From Varunaivibrio sulfuroxidans (GTDB lineage: Bacteria > Pseudomonadota > Alphaproteobacteria > Rhodospirillales > Magnetovibrionaceae), in contig NZ_CP119676.1 in assembly GCF_029318635.1 (NCBI RefSeq), positions 574,614-638,613 on the forward strand: DNA of 64,000 bases, written 5' to 3'. Shown here in pieces: positions 15,992 to 24,964 of the stretch. The translations under genes and the position numbers were made by a program. The first letter of the stretch is position 1; each line of letters begins with the position of its first letter. The notes beneath the pieces were generated by a model that made no database searches, was not told the DNA's origin, and was given only the letters and a program-made list of their open reading frames with translations.

Positions 15992-18088
15992 TTAGGCGAC
16001 AAACGCCAGCAGCAAAATCGCAACGATGTTGGTGATTTTGATCAACGGGTTGACCGCTGGGCCCGACGTATCTTTATAAGGATCGCCAACCGTATCGCCG
16101 GTAACCGCGGCTTTATGGGCTTCCGAACCCTTACCGCCGTAGTTGCCGTCTTCGATATACTTCTTGGCGTTATCCCAAGCACCGCCGCCCGCCGTCATCG
16201 AAATGGCGACGAACAGGCCGGTGACGATCGTGCCCAGAAGCATCGCGCCCAAGGCGCTAAACGCCGCCGTTTGACCGGCGAACGCATTGACCGCGAAATA
16301 AACCACAATCGGCGCCAAAACCGGCAACAAGGACGGAATAATCATTTCCTTGATGGCGGCCTTGGTCAGCAGATCGACGCACGCCGCGTAATCCGGCTTG
16401 GTGGTCCCTTCCATGATGCCCGGAATTTCCTTGAACTGGCGGCGCACTTCACGCACCACCGCGCCCCCGGCCCGACCGACCGCCATCATGCTCATGCCGC
16501 CAAAGGAATAAGGCAGCAATCCACCAATAAACAGCCCGATCATGACATACGGGTTCTGTAGGCTGAAGGTGACGTGGAGGGTGGGGAAATAGTGCACCAG
16601 GTCTTCCGTGTACGCAGCGAACAAAACCAACGCGGCAAGGCCGGCGGATCCGATGGCGTACCCTTTGGTAACCGCTTTAGTGGTATTTCCAACGGCGTCC
16701 AAAGCGTCCGTCGTAACGCGAACATCGGCGGGCAAATCCGCCATTTCGGCGATACCGCCGGCGTTATCGGTCACCGGACCGAAGGCGTCCAGAGCGACAA
16801 CGATACCGGCCAAGGCCAACATCGTGGTCGCCGCAACGGCGATACCGAACAATCCGGCGCTGAGATAGGTGATAATGATCGTGGCGCTGATCACCAACAC
16901 CGGCAACGCGGTCGCCTCCATGGAAACGGCCAAACCCTGAATCACGTTGGTGCCGTGCCCGGTGGTCGAGGCAAGCGCGATGCTTTTTACCGGTCGGTAA
17001 TCGGTGCCGGTGTAGTATTCGGTTATCCAAATCAAAAGCCCGGTCATGCCCAGGCCGGCCAAGGAGCAAACGAACAGGTTAAAGCCCGTGAACGTCAGAC
17101 CGGAGGAGGTGGTGAAGCTTGTGCCGAAACCGATCAACGTGGCGATAAGTCCGGCGATCAAAATTCCGGAAATAATCGCCGTGGCGATGAAACCCTTGTA
17201 AAGGGCGCCCATCACATTGTTCGAGGCCCCCAATTTCACGAAAAAAGTTCCAATCACCGAACCGATGATGCACACGCCGCCAACCAGCAACGGGAACACC
17301 ATAAGCGTTTCCTGTGCCGCGCCGGTGAAGAAAATCCCCCCCAGCAACATGGTCGCTACGATCGTCACCGCGTAGGTTTCGAAAAGGTCGGCCGCCATCC
17401 CGGCGCAATCGCCCACGTTATCGCCCACGTTGTCGGCGATGGTCGCGGGGTTGCGGGGGTCGTCTTCCGGAATTCCGGCCTCGACCTTACCGACCAGATC
17501 ACCGCCGACGTCCGCACCCTTTGTAAAGATGCCACCGCCGAGACGGGCGAAGATGGAGATCAAGGACGCACCGAAACTCAGGGCGACCAGGGATTCGAGA
17601 ATATGACGCACGCCTGCGGCGGTCGATGGATCGACGATGGAGCGCATGTACATGTAATAGCCGGTAACGCCAAGAAGACCCAAACCGACGACCAGCATGC
17701 CGGTGACCGCGCCGGATTTAAACCCGATCCCCATCGCCGCCGCAAGACCTTGGGTCCGCGCGGCTTCGGCGGTGCGCACGTTGGCGCGCACGGAGACGTG
17801 CATCCCGATAAAGCCCGTGACGCCCGATAAAAAAGCACCGATGGCGAAACCAACGGCGGCATGAACGCCCAAACGCAGCCCCAACAAGGCGCAAACCACG
17901 ACCCCGACCACGGCGATCGTCGTATATTGACGTTTCAAATATGCGCCCGCCCCTTCTTGAATGGCGCGCCCAATTTCCTGCATTCGCTCCGTCCCCGCCG
18001 GCGCGGCGAGAATGGAACGGATCGCATAAAGTCCGTAAAGTAGTGCCAAGATTGCCATGGCAATCACTAATAAATACAGATTCGACAT
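15992..18088 (-). CDS. hppA: Membrane-bound proton-pumping pyrophosphatase
   Basis: This integral membrane enzyme couples PPi hydrolysis to ion pumping across the inner membrane. The 698 residues, with about 16 helices, match bacterial HppA. The substrate motif [23 protein letters not shown] starts at 191, and [21 protein letters not shown] follows from 219. The residue that separates K+-dependent (Ala) from K+-independent (Lys) enzymes is Lys471 in [10 protein letters not shown], so this should be a K+-independent H+ pump like that of Rhodospirillum. One Gly replaces the usual Ala in DVGADL. It would recover energy from biosynthetic PPi and may run in reverse. Confidence 0.97.
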   Translation of the reverse strand: MSNLYLLVIAMAILALLYGLYAIRSILAAPAGTERMQEIGRAIQEGAGAYLKRQYTTIAVVGVVVCALLGLRLGVHAAVGFAIGAFLSGVTGFIGMHVSVRANVRTAEAARTQGLAAAMGIGFKSGAVTGMLVVGLGLLGVTGYYMYMRSIVDPSTAAGVRHILESLVALSFGASLISIFARLGGGIFTKGADVGGDLVGKVEAGIPEDDPRNPATIADNVGDNVGDCAGMAADLFETYAVTIVATMLLGGIFFTGAAQETLMVFPLLVGGVCIIGSVIGTFFVKLGASNNVMGALYKGFIATAIISGILIAGLIATLIGFGTSFTTSSGLTFTGFNLFVCSLAGLGMTGLLIWITEYYTGTDYRPVKSIALASTTGHGTNVIQGLAVSMEATALPVLVISATIIITYLSAGLFGIAVAATTMLALAGIVVALDAFGPVTDNAGGIAEMADLPADVRVTTDALDAVGNTTKAVTKGYAIGSAGLAALVLFAAYTEDLVHYFPTLHVTFSLQNPYVMIGLFIGGLLPYSFGGMSMMAVGRAGGAVVREVRRQFKEIPGIMEGTTKPDYAACVDLLTKAAIKEMIIPSLLPVLAPIVVYFAVNAFAGQTAAFSALGAMLLGTIVTGLFVAISMTAGGGAWDNAKKYIEDGNYGGKGSEAHKAAVTGDTVGDPYKDTSGPAVNPLIKITNIVAILLLAFVA

Positions 18089-18799
18089 GTTTTCTCACCC
18101 TTGATGGTTCAAAAAAGCCTCCCCGGTTGAATCCGGTGATGTCCTTTATTTATTTGAAAAATTTGGCAGAAATTATGAAAATTAGCAAACTGTAATATGA
18201 CAAGATTGTATATATATTAGAAAATCGTGACGGATATACTTATTGTTATTTACTAAATTTCAAATAGTTACATTAAAATCTAATATTATAATTATACGAT
18301 AAATTGCAATTACACACTGAAATATAAGCATTTGTATACTTATCGTAACGATAGGCACCGCACAACGAATAAAATCAATGCGCGTATTTTGCGCACCACG
18401 CGATCGCGCGTCCTCTAAAAAATGATTAAAAAATATATTTCTCACGCTACCAGATAATTACGGCAAGAAAGAAAATAATAGAAATTATTTATGATTGCAT
18501 ACACGATAGTGCATCGAGATGGGAATCGCCCCCTCCCCCCTGTCCGTACAGAGATGACGATCACCCCGACGCTTCCCGCCGCGGGGCATAATCTCGGTTA
18601 ACTCAAATACGCCCTGAAGCGTTCCAGCCTTAGCCTTTATCGACGCCTTTGTCGGCAAGATCACAGAACTCTTGCACATCGGCGGGGTTAGCTTACACAC
18701 ATCGGACCGGTCGTTTTTCCTGGCCGCATACCATCCGGGAGATCCGATCGGCGAGCGGTGGCCTCGTATCTTATATCTCTTATATCCGCGTCACCAAGA
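18089..18799. other. 711-base intergenic region, AT-rich core
   Basis: There is no supportable gene. From about 18130 to 18480 the sequence is much richer in A and T than the surrounding coding DNA. It holds a 13-base palindrome TATCGT-A-ACGATA at 18342-18354. From about 18600 to 18840 the composition returns to normal, and a plus-strand frame without a start codon runs for about 65 codons; I cannot identify it. The region contains the hppA promoter. Confidence 0.55.
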
Positions 18800-19255
18800 T
18801 CACCCACCGCTATTGGTCATCGATTGAATTAGCGCGGCGTTAACGACACCGGGGCCGAGGACCTTGGCCGCATCCATTTCCAAGCGATGTTTAATCAGTT
18901 CGACATCCAGGGTATTGTTATTGTGCAGCGTGCGCGGGATATAGGCGTACAGATCCTTGAAAATTTCATTATTCAAAAGACGCACGACTTGGCGGACTTT
19001 TTTTTCATTATCCGCCCCGTTAACTTCAAACTTAAAGTGCAATTGGATCGTGCCGGCGACGCCGTTATCTTTAAAAATAGGAATAAACATCGGATCCATG
19101 TCGATAAACCGCGTGGCGTTATCGATCTGTTTGATCGCATCCGATTTTTCTGCCGTGGTATCGGCAAACGGGCCTATCTTCATCCATTTCAGGATACTGA
19201 TTGTCCCCCCCGACAGCATGAGAACCGCGGCGATGGCGATGGCCAGTTTTTTCAT
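18800..19255 (-). CDS. FliL-like membrane-anchored protein of unknown function
   Basis: The 151-residue protein has one N-terminal membrane segment (about 3-22) and a periplasmic domain. The pattern FIDMDPMFIPIFKDNGVAGTIQLHFKFEV, followed by a stretch around residues 85-105 rich in Leu, Asn and Arg, resembles small FliL-like proteins seen in Rhodospirillales. I see no flagellar neighbours; motAB lie more than 20 kb away. It lies in the same direction as thiL but a MITE-like copy sits between them, 88 bases upstream of its start. The family assignment is tentative. Confidence 0.6.
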   Translation of the reverse strand: MKKLAIAIAAVLMLSGGTISILKWMKIGPFADTTAEKSDAIKQIDNATRFIDMDPMFIPIFKDNGVAGTIQLHFKFEVNGADNEKKVRQVVRLLNNEIFKDLYAYIPRTLHNNNTLDVELIKHRLEMDAAKVLGPGVVNAALIQSMTNSGG

Positions 19256-19343
19256 CTGTCGGTCCTATCGGTTTAGATCGTGCGCCTGATCAAGCAGCCC
19301 CATGAGAACGCTCCCCATCGCGTTCCATAATCGAGTCCGCGGC

Positions 19344-19478
19344 CTAGTGGTTTGAGTTTAACATTTGAGTCCGATGCAATTGGAAACAAATGTGTGAAGA
19401 AATCAAACTGCAACAAAAAGATAGATAGTGGTCGGCCCGATGGTTCGCGAGAGCGAAACGTCGGAGTCGATCCACTAG
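19344..19478 (-). mobile_element. 135-bp MITE-like element, copy 2
   Basis: This is the reverse complement of the element at 7724-7858, from CTAGTGG to CCACTAG, with two base differences (C to T in the CGCTC(C/T)CGCG stretch and G to T in TTTGT(G/T)TCC). It lies between thiL and the FliL-like gene, in what should be the latter's upstream region. The flanks outside CTAG are unrelated to those of copy 1, which shows that CTAG marks the element boundary. Confidence 0.75.
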
Positions 19479-19548
19479 TATAACGAGACATGACAGGGCA
19501 ATAAAGGTGCGCGTCCTCCTCTGCTCCGCACGCGACGTTTACGAGGTT

Positions 19549-20580
19549 TCAAAAATGACTGTAGCCCGGGTGGATAACGGTAATCCGTTCCCCCCTTTCA
19601 TCGCGGGCGGAAACCAGGGGTATGCCGTCGTCATTGGCTTTTGGCGTGGCGTCGGCATGGCCGATAACATGCACGTCAACCTGCCCCGCCGCGATAATTT
19701 TCTCAATGAACCCCGGACTCGTATCGCCAAGCGTAAAAACCAATTCGTAGTCGTCTCCGCCGCCGAGAACCGTTTCGATCAGGGAGGGATCGCGGTCTAG
19801 TGCGTGGCGCGTCGCCGGCGACAAGGGAATTCGCGTGGCGTCGATATCGAAACGCACACCGGATTGTTCGCCTATGTGTCCGAGATCGGCCAGCAAGCCG
19901 TCGGAAATATCACACACGCCGCCAACGGTTTCGGGGGCGAGGTTCGCTAAAACCCGTCCCAATCCGATACGCGGACGGGGATGATTATAGCGATCGATAA
20001 GATAAGCGCGGTCGTTACCGTCGAGCTCCGTCAATCCCCCCCGCGCCGCGATCAGCCCCAGCGCGCCATCTCCAATTGTGCCCGATACGCACACCCCGTG
20101 CGAGGGGCGCGCAGCCGAACGGCGCAACACCCGGCCCGGCGCGGCGATATGCCCCAGCGCGCTCAACGTCACCGTAAGCGGTCCCGGCGTAGCGACCGTA
20201 TCGCCGCCGATCACGGCGAAGGAAAATTCATCCTGCATCGTCCGCAGGGTTCCCGCGAAGGAGGCGAGCCAGGAATCATCTATGTTTCTTGGTAACGCCA
20301 GCGACAACAAACAGCTATGGGGCCGCGCGCCCATTGCCGCAAGATCCGAAAGGTTAACCCCAATCAGTTTGCGCGCCACGGTCTCGGGGGGGGATGCGGT
20401 AAGAAAGTGGACGCCCTCGACCAGGGTGTCCATCGTCGCCACCATGCTTCCATCGCGGGGGACATCGTCGATCAGCGCCCCGTCGTCCGTGAGCGAAAAA
20501 GCGCCCTTGCGGCCCTGTGCGAGAGGGGCGAAAAAATGAGAAATCCGATCGAATTCACCCAGGTCTTTTTCTATCGACAT
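19549..20580 (-). CDS. thiL: Thiamine-monophosphate kinase
   Basis: ThiL phosphorylates thiamine monophosphate to the active cofactor. The 343-residue AIR-synthase-like protein shows the family segments TDDGALIDD near 31, VATMDTLVEGVHF near 47, NLSDLAAMGA near 75, IGGDTV near 122 and GVCDISDGLLADL near 222. It follows nusB after about 44 bases, as in many Proteobacteria, and is the last gene of the long rpiB-to-thiL operon. The product serves transketolase, among others. Confidence 0.95.
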   Translation of the reverse strand: MSIEKDLGEFDRISHFFAPLAQGRKGAFSLTDDGALIDDVPRDGSMVATMDTLVEGVHFLTASPPETVARKLIGVNLSDLAAMGARPHSCLLSLALPRNIDDSWLASFAGTLRTMQDEFSFAVIGGDTVATPGPLTVTLSALGHIAAPGRVLRRSAARPSHGVCVSGTIGDGALGLIAARGGLTELDGNDRAYLIDRYNHPRPRIGLGRVLANLAPETVGGVCDISDGLLADLGHIGEQSGVRFDIDATRIPLSPATRHALDRDPSLIETVLGGGDDYELVFTLGDTSPGFIEKIIAAGQVDVHVIGHADATPKANDDGIPLVSARDERGERITVIHPGYSHF

Positions 20581-20624
20581 GGAGGTTCTTCCGTCGTTGT
20601 CGGAGGGTTCGAAAACAGGCCCGT

Positions 20625-21125
20625 TTAGAATTCATCGCCCCGCACGACATGGGCGATCCGGTCGAGAACGCCATTCACCAACGACGGCTCCGACCCGGAG
20701 AAGAAGGCGTGAGAAACTTCCAGGTACTCGCTGATGACGACCTTGGCGGGAATGTCTGGGCGGCCAACCAATTCCAAGGTTCCGGCGCGCAGAACCGCAC
20801 GCAGTAAAACCTCCAGGCGCTCCACCGTCCATTCGCCGCGCAAAGACGATCCCAGGATTTTATCCAGTTCGCCAAGGCGTTCGGTCACGCCGCGCACCAG
20901 TTCGATCAAGAAAGTTTGGTCCGGCTCGACAAGAAGCGTGTCGTCGCCGTCGCCAACGCCGATGGACCAGCGGCGCTGCATGAATTCACGCAGTACCGGA
21001 TCGGCGCCGGCGTGCGATACGTCCATTTCATACAAAGCTTGAACGGCGGAAAGGCGTGCCGCACTTCTCTTTTTAAGCGCGGAAACTTTTTTTTCCGTCC
21101 CGGCGGGCGTATCGTTTACGGTCAT
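20625..21125 (-). CDS. nusB: Transcription antitermination factor NusB
   Basis: NusB binds boxA RNA with NusE and supports rRNA antitermination. The 166-residue helical protein has the N-terminal pattern RSAARLSAVQALYEMDVS and the C-terminal DIPAKVVISEYLEVSHAFFSGSEPSLVNGVLDRIA. The ATG overlaps the ribH stop codon (ATGA), so translation is coupled. It is slightly longer than the E. coli protein through a charged N-terminal extension and an insert near residues 55-65. Confidence 0.95.
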   Translation of the reverse strand: MTVNDTPAGTEKKVSALKKRSAARLSAVQALYEMDVSHAGADPVLREFMQRRWSIGVGDGDDTLLVEPDQTFLIELVRGVTERLGELDKILGSSLRGEWTVERLEVLLRAVLRAGTLELVGRPDIPAKVVISEYLEVSHAFFSGSEPSLVNGVLDRIAHVVRGDEF

Positions 21126-21589
21126 TCTTCCCTCAGGCGCATGTCACGCTTGATCTCCATCATTCTCACGCAGGCGCGGGCGACGTCGCCGCCCTTGTTT
21201 TTACGATCGACCCCGGCGCGCGCCCAAGCCTGTTCCATATTCTCCGTCGTCACGACACCATAGCCCAAAGCGATGGCGTTGTCGTCGGTTGTGAGCGTCA
21301 TGAGCGCGCGGGCCGATTCCATGCAGACATAGTCGTAGTGCGTGGTTTCCCCGCGAATCACGCAACCCAGAGCGACAAAACCCGTATATTTTGGAGCCTT
21401 GGGGTTTTTAATCGTGGACAGCCGCGCGAACTGGATGGCCGCCGGTATTTCGAAAACGCCGGGAACAGCGACACGGTCGTAGGGTATCCCCGCGTCTTCA
21501 AGAACCCGCACCGCCCCTTTGACGAGTTCGTCTGCGATATCTTCGTAAAAGCGCGCCTCGACAATCAGGACTCTATCGTCGCCCACCAT
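21122..21589 (-). CDS. ribH: 6,7-dimethyl-8-ribityllumazine synthase
   Basis: This enzyme catalyses the penultimate step of riboflavin synthesis. The 155-residue protein contains VPGVFEIPAAIQFA near residue 43 and the catalytic region VALGCVIRGETTHYDYV near residue 72, with the expected histidine. It lies between ribBA (2 bases upstream) and nusB (4-base overlap). Confidence 0.96.
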   Translation of the reverse strand: MVGDDRVLIVEARFYEDIADELVKGAVRVLEDAGIPYDRVAVPGVFEIPAAIQFARLSTIKNPKAPKYTGFVALGCVIRGETTHYDYVCMESARALMTLTTDDNAIALGYGVVTTENMEQAWARAGVDRKNKGGDVARACVRMMEIKRDMRLREE

Positions 21590-21591
21590 GG

Positions 21592-22707
21592 TTACGCCCC
21601 TCCACCGATCGGCCGTTGACCGACCACTTTCAATTCATAGCCCTCAAGGCCGACGATCGTACGCTGAGTATTGGACAGCAGGACGATTTCTCCCAAGCCG
21701 AGATCACGCAAAATCTGCGCGCCGACGCCGTAATCACGCAATTGCCCACCCGCACCGTCGCCATCGCCCATCTTCGAACGCACTCTCTGCGACAACGTCT
21801 CGGGATTGGGCTCGCGCAGCAAAACGATAACGCCGCGGCCCTCGTCGGCAATGGCCCGCATCGCCCGATGCAGTTCATGCGCCTTGCCAGAGGCGGTGTC
21901 GCCCAGCACGTCCTCAAGAAGATTCAGCGCGTGCATGCGCACCAAGACCGGCTCCTTGGTGGCGATGTCCCCCTTGCTCAGGACCACATGTTCGGCGTAG
22001 TTCAGGGTGCTGACATAAACCGACATATCGAACGTTCCACCGTATTCGCTGTCCAATGTCGTGCTCAAGGTCCGCTCGACCAGGTGATCGTTGCGCAGGC
22101 GGTAACGGATCAAATCGGCGATGGTCGCGATTTTCAATTGGTGGGTCTTGGCGAAGACAATCAGATCGTCCATCCGCGCCATCGTGCCGTCTTCGTTCAT
22201 AATTTCACAGATCACGCCCGACGGGTTCAATCCCGCCAAACGCGATACATCGACCGCGGCCTCGGTATGACCGGCGCGCACGAGGACCCCGCCGTCGCGC
22301 GCCTCCAAAGGAAAAACGTGACCGGGCGTGGCGATGTCATGGATTCCCTTGGCGGGATCTATGGCGACCGAAATCGTGCGCGCGCGATCGGATGCGGAAA
22401 TTCCCGTAGTCACCCCTTCCTTGGCCTCGATCGATACCGTGAACGCCGTTTCGTGGCGCGAACCGTTGTGTTTGGCCATGCGCGGCAGGTTCAATTCACG
22501 GACGCGGGCGTTGGTCAACGACAGACAAATCAGCCCCCGGCCATATTTCGCCATAAAATTAATTGCCTCCGGCGTCGCCATCTGAGCCGGAATAACGAGA
22601 TCGCCCTCGTTTTCGCGATCTTCGTCGTCCACCAAAATGAACATTCGTCCGTTGCGGGCGTCTTCGATAATTTCATCGATAGAGGACAGGTATTGGCGGT
22701 GGGGCAC
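21592..22707 (-). CDS. ribBA: RibBA-like protein: DHBP synthase with degenerate GTP cyclohydrolase II domain
   Basis: The 371-residue protein has two domains. Residues 1-200 form 3,4-dihydroxy-2-butanone-4-phosphate synthase with the acidic loop DDEDRENEGDL at 27-37 and HGSRHETAF / GHTEAAVD later, so this activity should be intact. Residues 205-371 resemble GTP cyclohydrolase II, but the zinc-binding cysteine motif (normally SECLTGD...RCDCG) is missing: the corresponding stretch after PVLVRMHA has no cysteine. The second domain is therefore probably not catalytic, and a separate RibA is expected elsewhere. Such degenerate RibBA proteins are known from other Alphaproteobacteria. Confidence 0.92.
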   Translation of the reverse strand: MPHRQYLSSIDEIIEDARNGRMFILVDDEDRENEGDLVIPAQMATPEAINFMAKYGRGLICLSLTNARVRELNLPRMAKHNGSRHETAFTVSIEAKEGVTTGISASDRARTISVAIDPAKGIHDIATPGHVFPLEARDGGVLVRAGHTEAAVDVSRLAGLNPSGVICEIMNEDGTMARMDDLIVFAKTHQLKIATIADLIRYRLRNDHLVERTLSTTLDSEYGGTFDMSVYVSTLNYAEHVVLSKGDIATKEPVLVRMHALNLLEDVLGDTASGKAHELHRAMRAIADEGRGVIVLLREPNPETLSQRVRSKMGDGDGAGGQLRDYGVGAQILRDLGLGEIVLLSNTQRTIVGLEGYELKVVGQRPIGGGA

Positions 22708-22712
22708 GGGGC

Positions 22713-23312
22713 TTATTCCTTTTCCAAAAGTCGCGCAACGTAGCGCGCCAACATATCGATTTCCAGATTAACTCGGCTGTTGACACCGAGAGACGACAAC
22801 GTTGTCGCTTGCTGGGTGTGGGGGATGATATTGACGCCAAAGCACGCGCCATCGGTTTCATTAACGGTCAACGAAACACCGTCGATCACAACAGAGCCTT
22901 TGGGCGAAATAAATCGGGCCAGTTCGCCGGGCGCGCGAACGGTTATACGCAAGGATTCGCCATCTTCGCGCAAGGCCGTCACTTCGCCAACATCATCGAC
23001 ATGACCGGACACCAAGTGCCCACCAAGTTCGTCGCCAAGGCGCAGGGCGCGCTCCAGATTTATGCGCGCACCCACGGTCCAGGCCCCCATGGTGGTTTTC
23101 GACAGGCTTTCGCCCGACGCCGTGACACGAAACCAATCGGGACCCGTTTGCGTCACCGTCATACACGCCCCGGCGCAGGCGATCGAGGCGCCGATATCGA
23201 TCGTCGTCGTGTCATAGGCGGTGGCGATCGTGAAATGCGCCTCCCGCTTGGAAGACGAATCCCGACGTACATCCCTAAGCGTACCGATATCGGTGATAAT
23301 TCCTGTGAACAT
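22713..23312 (-). CDS. ribE: Riboflavin synthase, alpha subunit
   Basis: This enzyme dismutates two lumazines to riboflavin. The 199-residue protein has two tandem lumazine-binding barrels. The N-terminal MFTGIITDIGTL and IACAGACMTVT are matched in the second half by LVSGHVDDVGEV and VVIDGVSLTVNE. It lies 5 bases from ribBA and 33 bases after ribD. Confidence 0.96.
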   Translation of the reverse strand: MFTGIITDIGTLRDVRRDSSSKREAHFTIATAYDTTTIDIGASIACAGACMTVTQTGPDWFRVTASGESLSKTTMGAWTVGARINLERALRLGDELGGHLVSGHVDDVGEVTALREDGESLRITVRAPGELARFISPKGSVVIDGVSLTVNETDGACFGVNIIPHTQQATTLSSLGVNSRVNLEIDMLARYVARLLEKE

Positions 23313-23345
23313 AACGGATGGTCCTTAATAATCTGATCGAGATGT

Positions 23346-24497
23346 TTAAGGCTTTCGCCGCAAAAATGCCAGCGTATCCACACCGCAGGGAATCACATCT
23401 TCAGTATCGAAGCGCGCCATACACGCCAATGTCTCCAATTTCAGCGGGCCGATCGCCGCCAGGCCGTCCGCGCCGATCAGCGATGGGGCCTGGAACCAGG
23501 CGATGCGATCGACCAAATTTTCAGCGACAAAAGCGCCGCTCAATGTCGCACCAGCCTCGACGAGGACCCGAGTCAGCCCTCGTTGCGCCAAAATGTGCGC
23601 GACCTCGGGAAGGTTTAACCGCGTATCGTTGTCGGGTTTAATGGCGATCATCTCCACACCCACATCCTTCAGGGCTTTGCATTTTTGCAAATTTGCGTCG
23701 GCGTGATGGAAAACCCAAAGAGGAACCTCGGCGGCGCTGCGCACCAAGGTCGAACGAACGGGAATTTTCAAAGCACCGTCCAGAACAACCCTAATCGGAG
23801 ACCGTTCGGACAGCCCGTCAATCCGGCATGTCAAAGAGGGGTCGTCCGCGACCACGGTTGAAACGCCCGTTAAAATGGCATCGTGTTGCGCCCGTAACAA
23901 ATGCCCACGCGCGCGCGCCTCGGGACCGGTGATCCACTGGCTTTGCCCGCTCCCGGTTGCAATTCTCCCATCCAGGGTCGTCGCACTTTTCAAGGTGAAC
24001 AAAGGACGTTGGCGGGTAATGCGCAAGAAAAATCCGGCATTGAGATCATCCGCCTCATCTTTCAACACATTGAGCGTGACCGCGACTCCGGCCTCTTCCA
24101 AAGCGCGGATTCCCGCCCCGGAGACCCGGGGATCGGGGTCCGTCGTCGCCACCACCACCCTTTTTACGCCCGCGGCGATCAAGGCCGCCGCGCATGGGGG
24201 GGTTTGTCCGTGATGGCTGCACGGTTCCAAGGTGACATAGGCCGTCGCGCCTCGCGCCGCCGCGCCGGCCTGACGCAACGCCATGGTTTCGCCATGAGGG
24301 CGACCGCCCGCCTGTGTCCACCCGCGTCCGACGACATCCCCATCCCGGACAAGCAAACACCCGACGGCAGGATTGGGATGCACCCGGCCCAGCGCGCGCC
24401 GGGCCAGCCCCAGGGCGACGCGCATATAGCCGCGCTCGTGCGCGACATGAGGGGAACTCTTCGCAGAAGCGCTCCGCAATGGATCAGGTGTCGTCAC
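23346..24497 (-). CDS. ribD: Bifunctional diaminohydroxyphosphoribosylaminopyrimidine deaminase / reductase
   Basis: RibD carries out the second and third steps of riboflavin synthesis. The deaminase domain (about 20-160) has the zinc motif HGE at 68-70 with [11 protein letters not shown] (Cys93, Cys102). The reductase domain (about 165-383) follows with [23 protein letters not shown] chose the GTG at 24497, preceded by GGGAG, because it gives the standard N-terminus and overlaps nrdR by 14 bases. An ATG at 24569 would read far back into nrdR and adds nothing family-like. Confidence 0.92.
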   Translation of the reverse strand: MTTPDPLRSASAKSSPHVAHERGYMRVALGLARRALGRVHPNPAVGCLLVRDGDVVGRGWTQAGGRPHGETMALRQAGAAARGATAYVTLEPCSHHGQTPPCAAALIAAGVKRVVVATTDPDPRVSGAGIRALEEAGVAVTLNVLKDEADDLNAGFFLRITRQRPLFTLKSATTLDGRIATGSGQSQWITGPEARARGHLLRAQHDAILTGVSTVVADDPSLTCRIDGLSERSPIRVVLDGALKIPVRSTLVRSAAEVPLWVFHHADANLQKCKALKDVGVEMIAIKPDNDTRLNLPEVAHILAQRGLTRVLVEAGATLSGAFVAENLVDRIAWFQAPSLIGADGLAAIGPLKLETLACMARFDTEDVIPCGVDTLAFLRRKP

Positions 24498-24939
24498 TGA
24501 GACTCCCGACGAATTCCTTGAAATCCTTAGCCTCGTGGAAATCGCGATAGACCGAGGCAAAGCGTACATAAGCCACTTGATCGAGACTGGAAAGGTGATC
24601 CATGATCATTTCTCCAATCACTTTAGTCGGAATTTCATTTTCGCCCAGCGTCTCCAGGCGACGCTGAATCGAGTTAACGATACGTTCCACTCGGTCGTCA
24701 TCGATCGGACGCTTGCGCAAGGCGACCCGCATCGAACGCATTACTTTTTCGCGATCGAACACCGATTTTTCGCCGCTGCGCTTGACCACGGTCAGCTCGC
24801 GCAGTTGAACGCGCTCAAAAGTTGTAAAGCGCGATCCGCACGACGGGCAAAAACGCCGCCGACGAATAGTCGCATTATCTTCCGTCGGTCGCGAATCCTT
24901 GACCTGTGTGTCATCATGCCCGCAAAAAGGACAACGCAT
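24484..24939 (-). CDS. nrdR: Transcriptional repressor NrdR
   Basis: NrdR represses ribonucleotide reductase genes. The 151-residue protein has the zinc ribbon with Cys3, Cys6, Cys31 and Cys34 ([10 protein letters not shown] ... [13 protein letters not shown]), then an ATP-cone domain (about 47-137) starting [20 protein letters not shown]. The position between glyA and ribD is the standard alphaproteobacterial order. Confidence 0.97.
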   Translation of the reverse strand: MRCPFCGHDDTQVKDSRPTEDNATIRRRRFCPSCGSRFTTFERVQLRELTVVKRSGEKSVFDREKVMRSMRVALRKRPIDDDRVERIVNSIQRRLETLGENEIPTKVIGEMIMDHLSSLDQVAYVRFASVYRDFHEAKDFKEFVGSLSDDT

Positions 24940-24964
24940 GGCTTAATCCCCTCCCGTTGGTACC

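Noticed and set aside
16574..17830. Plus-strand open frame of 418 codons
   Set aside because: Antisense to hppA; composition dominated by Gly, Arg, Asn and His as expected of a shadow frame.
18600..18843. Plus-strand frame of about 65 codons (reads LAFIDAFVGKITELLHIGG...) without a start codon
   Set aside because: It looks slightly protein-like and might be a gene remnant, but I cannot match it to a family and there is no start codon.
19273..19491. Minus-strand 72-codon frame within the MITE copy 2 (matched by a similar frame at copy 1)
   Set aside because: The shared peptide arises only because the 135-bp element is repeated; it has no start or ribosome site of its own.
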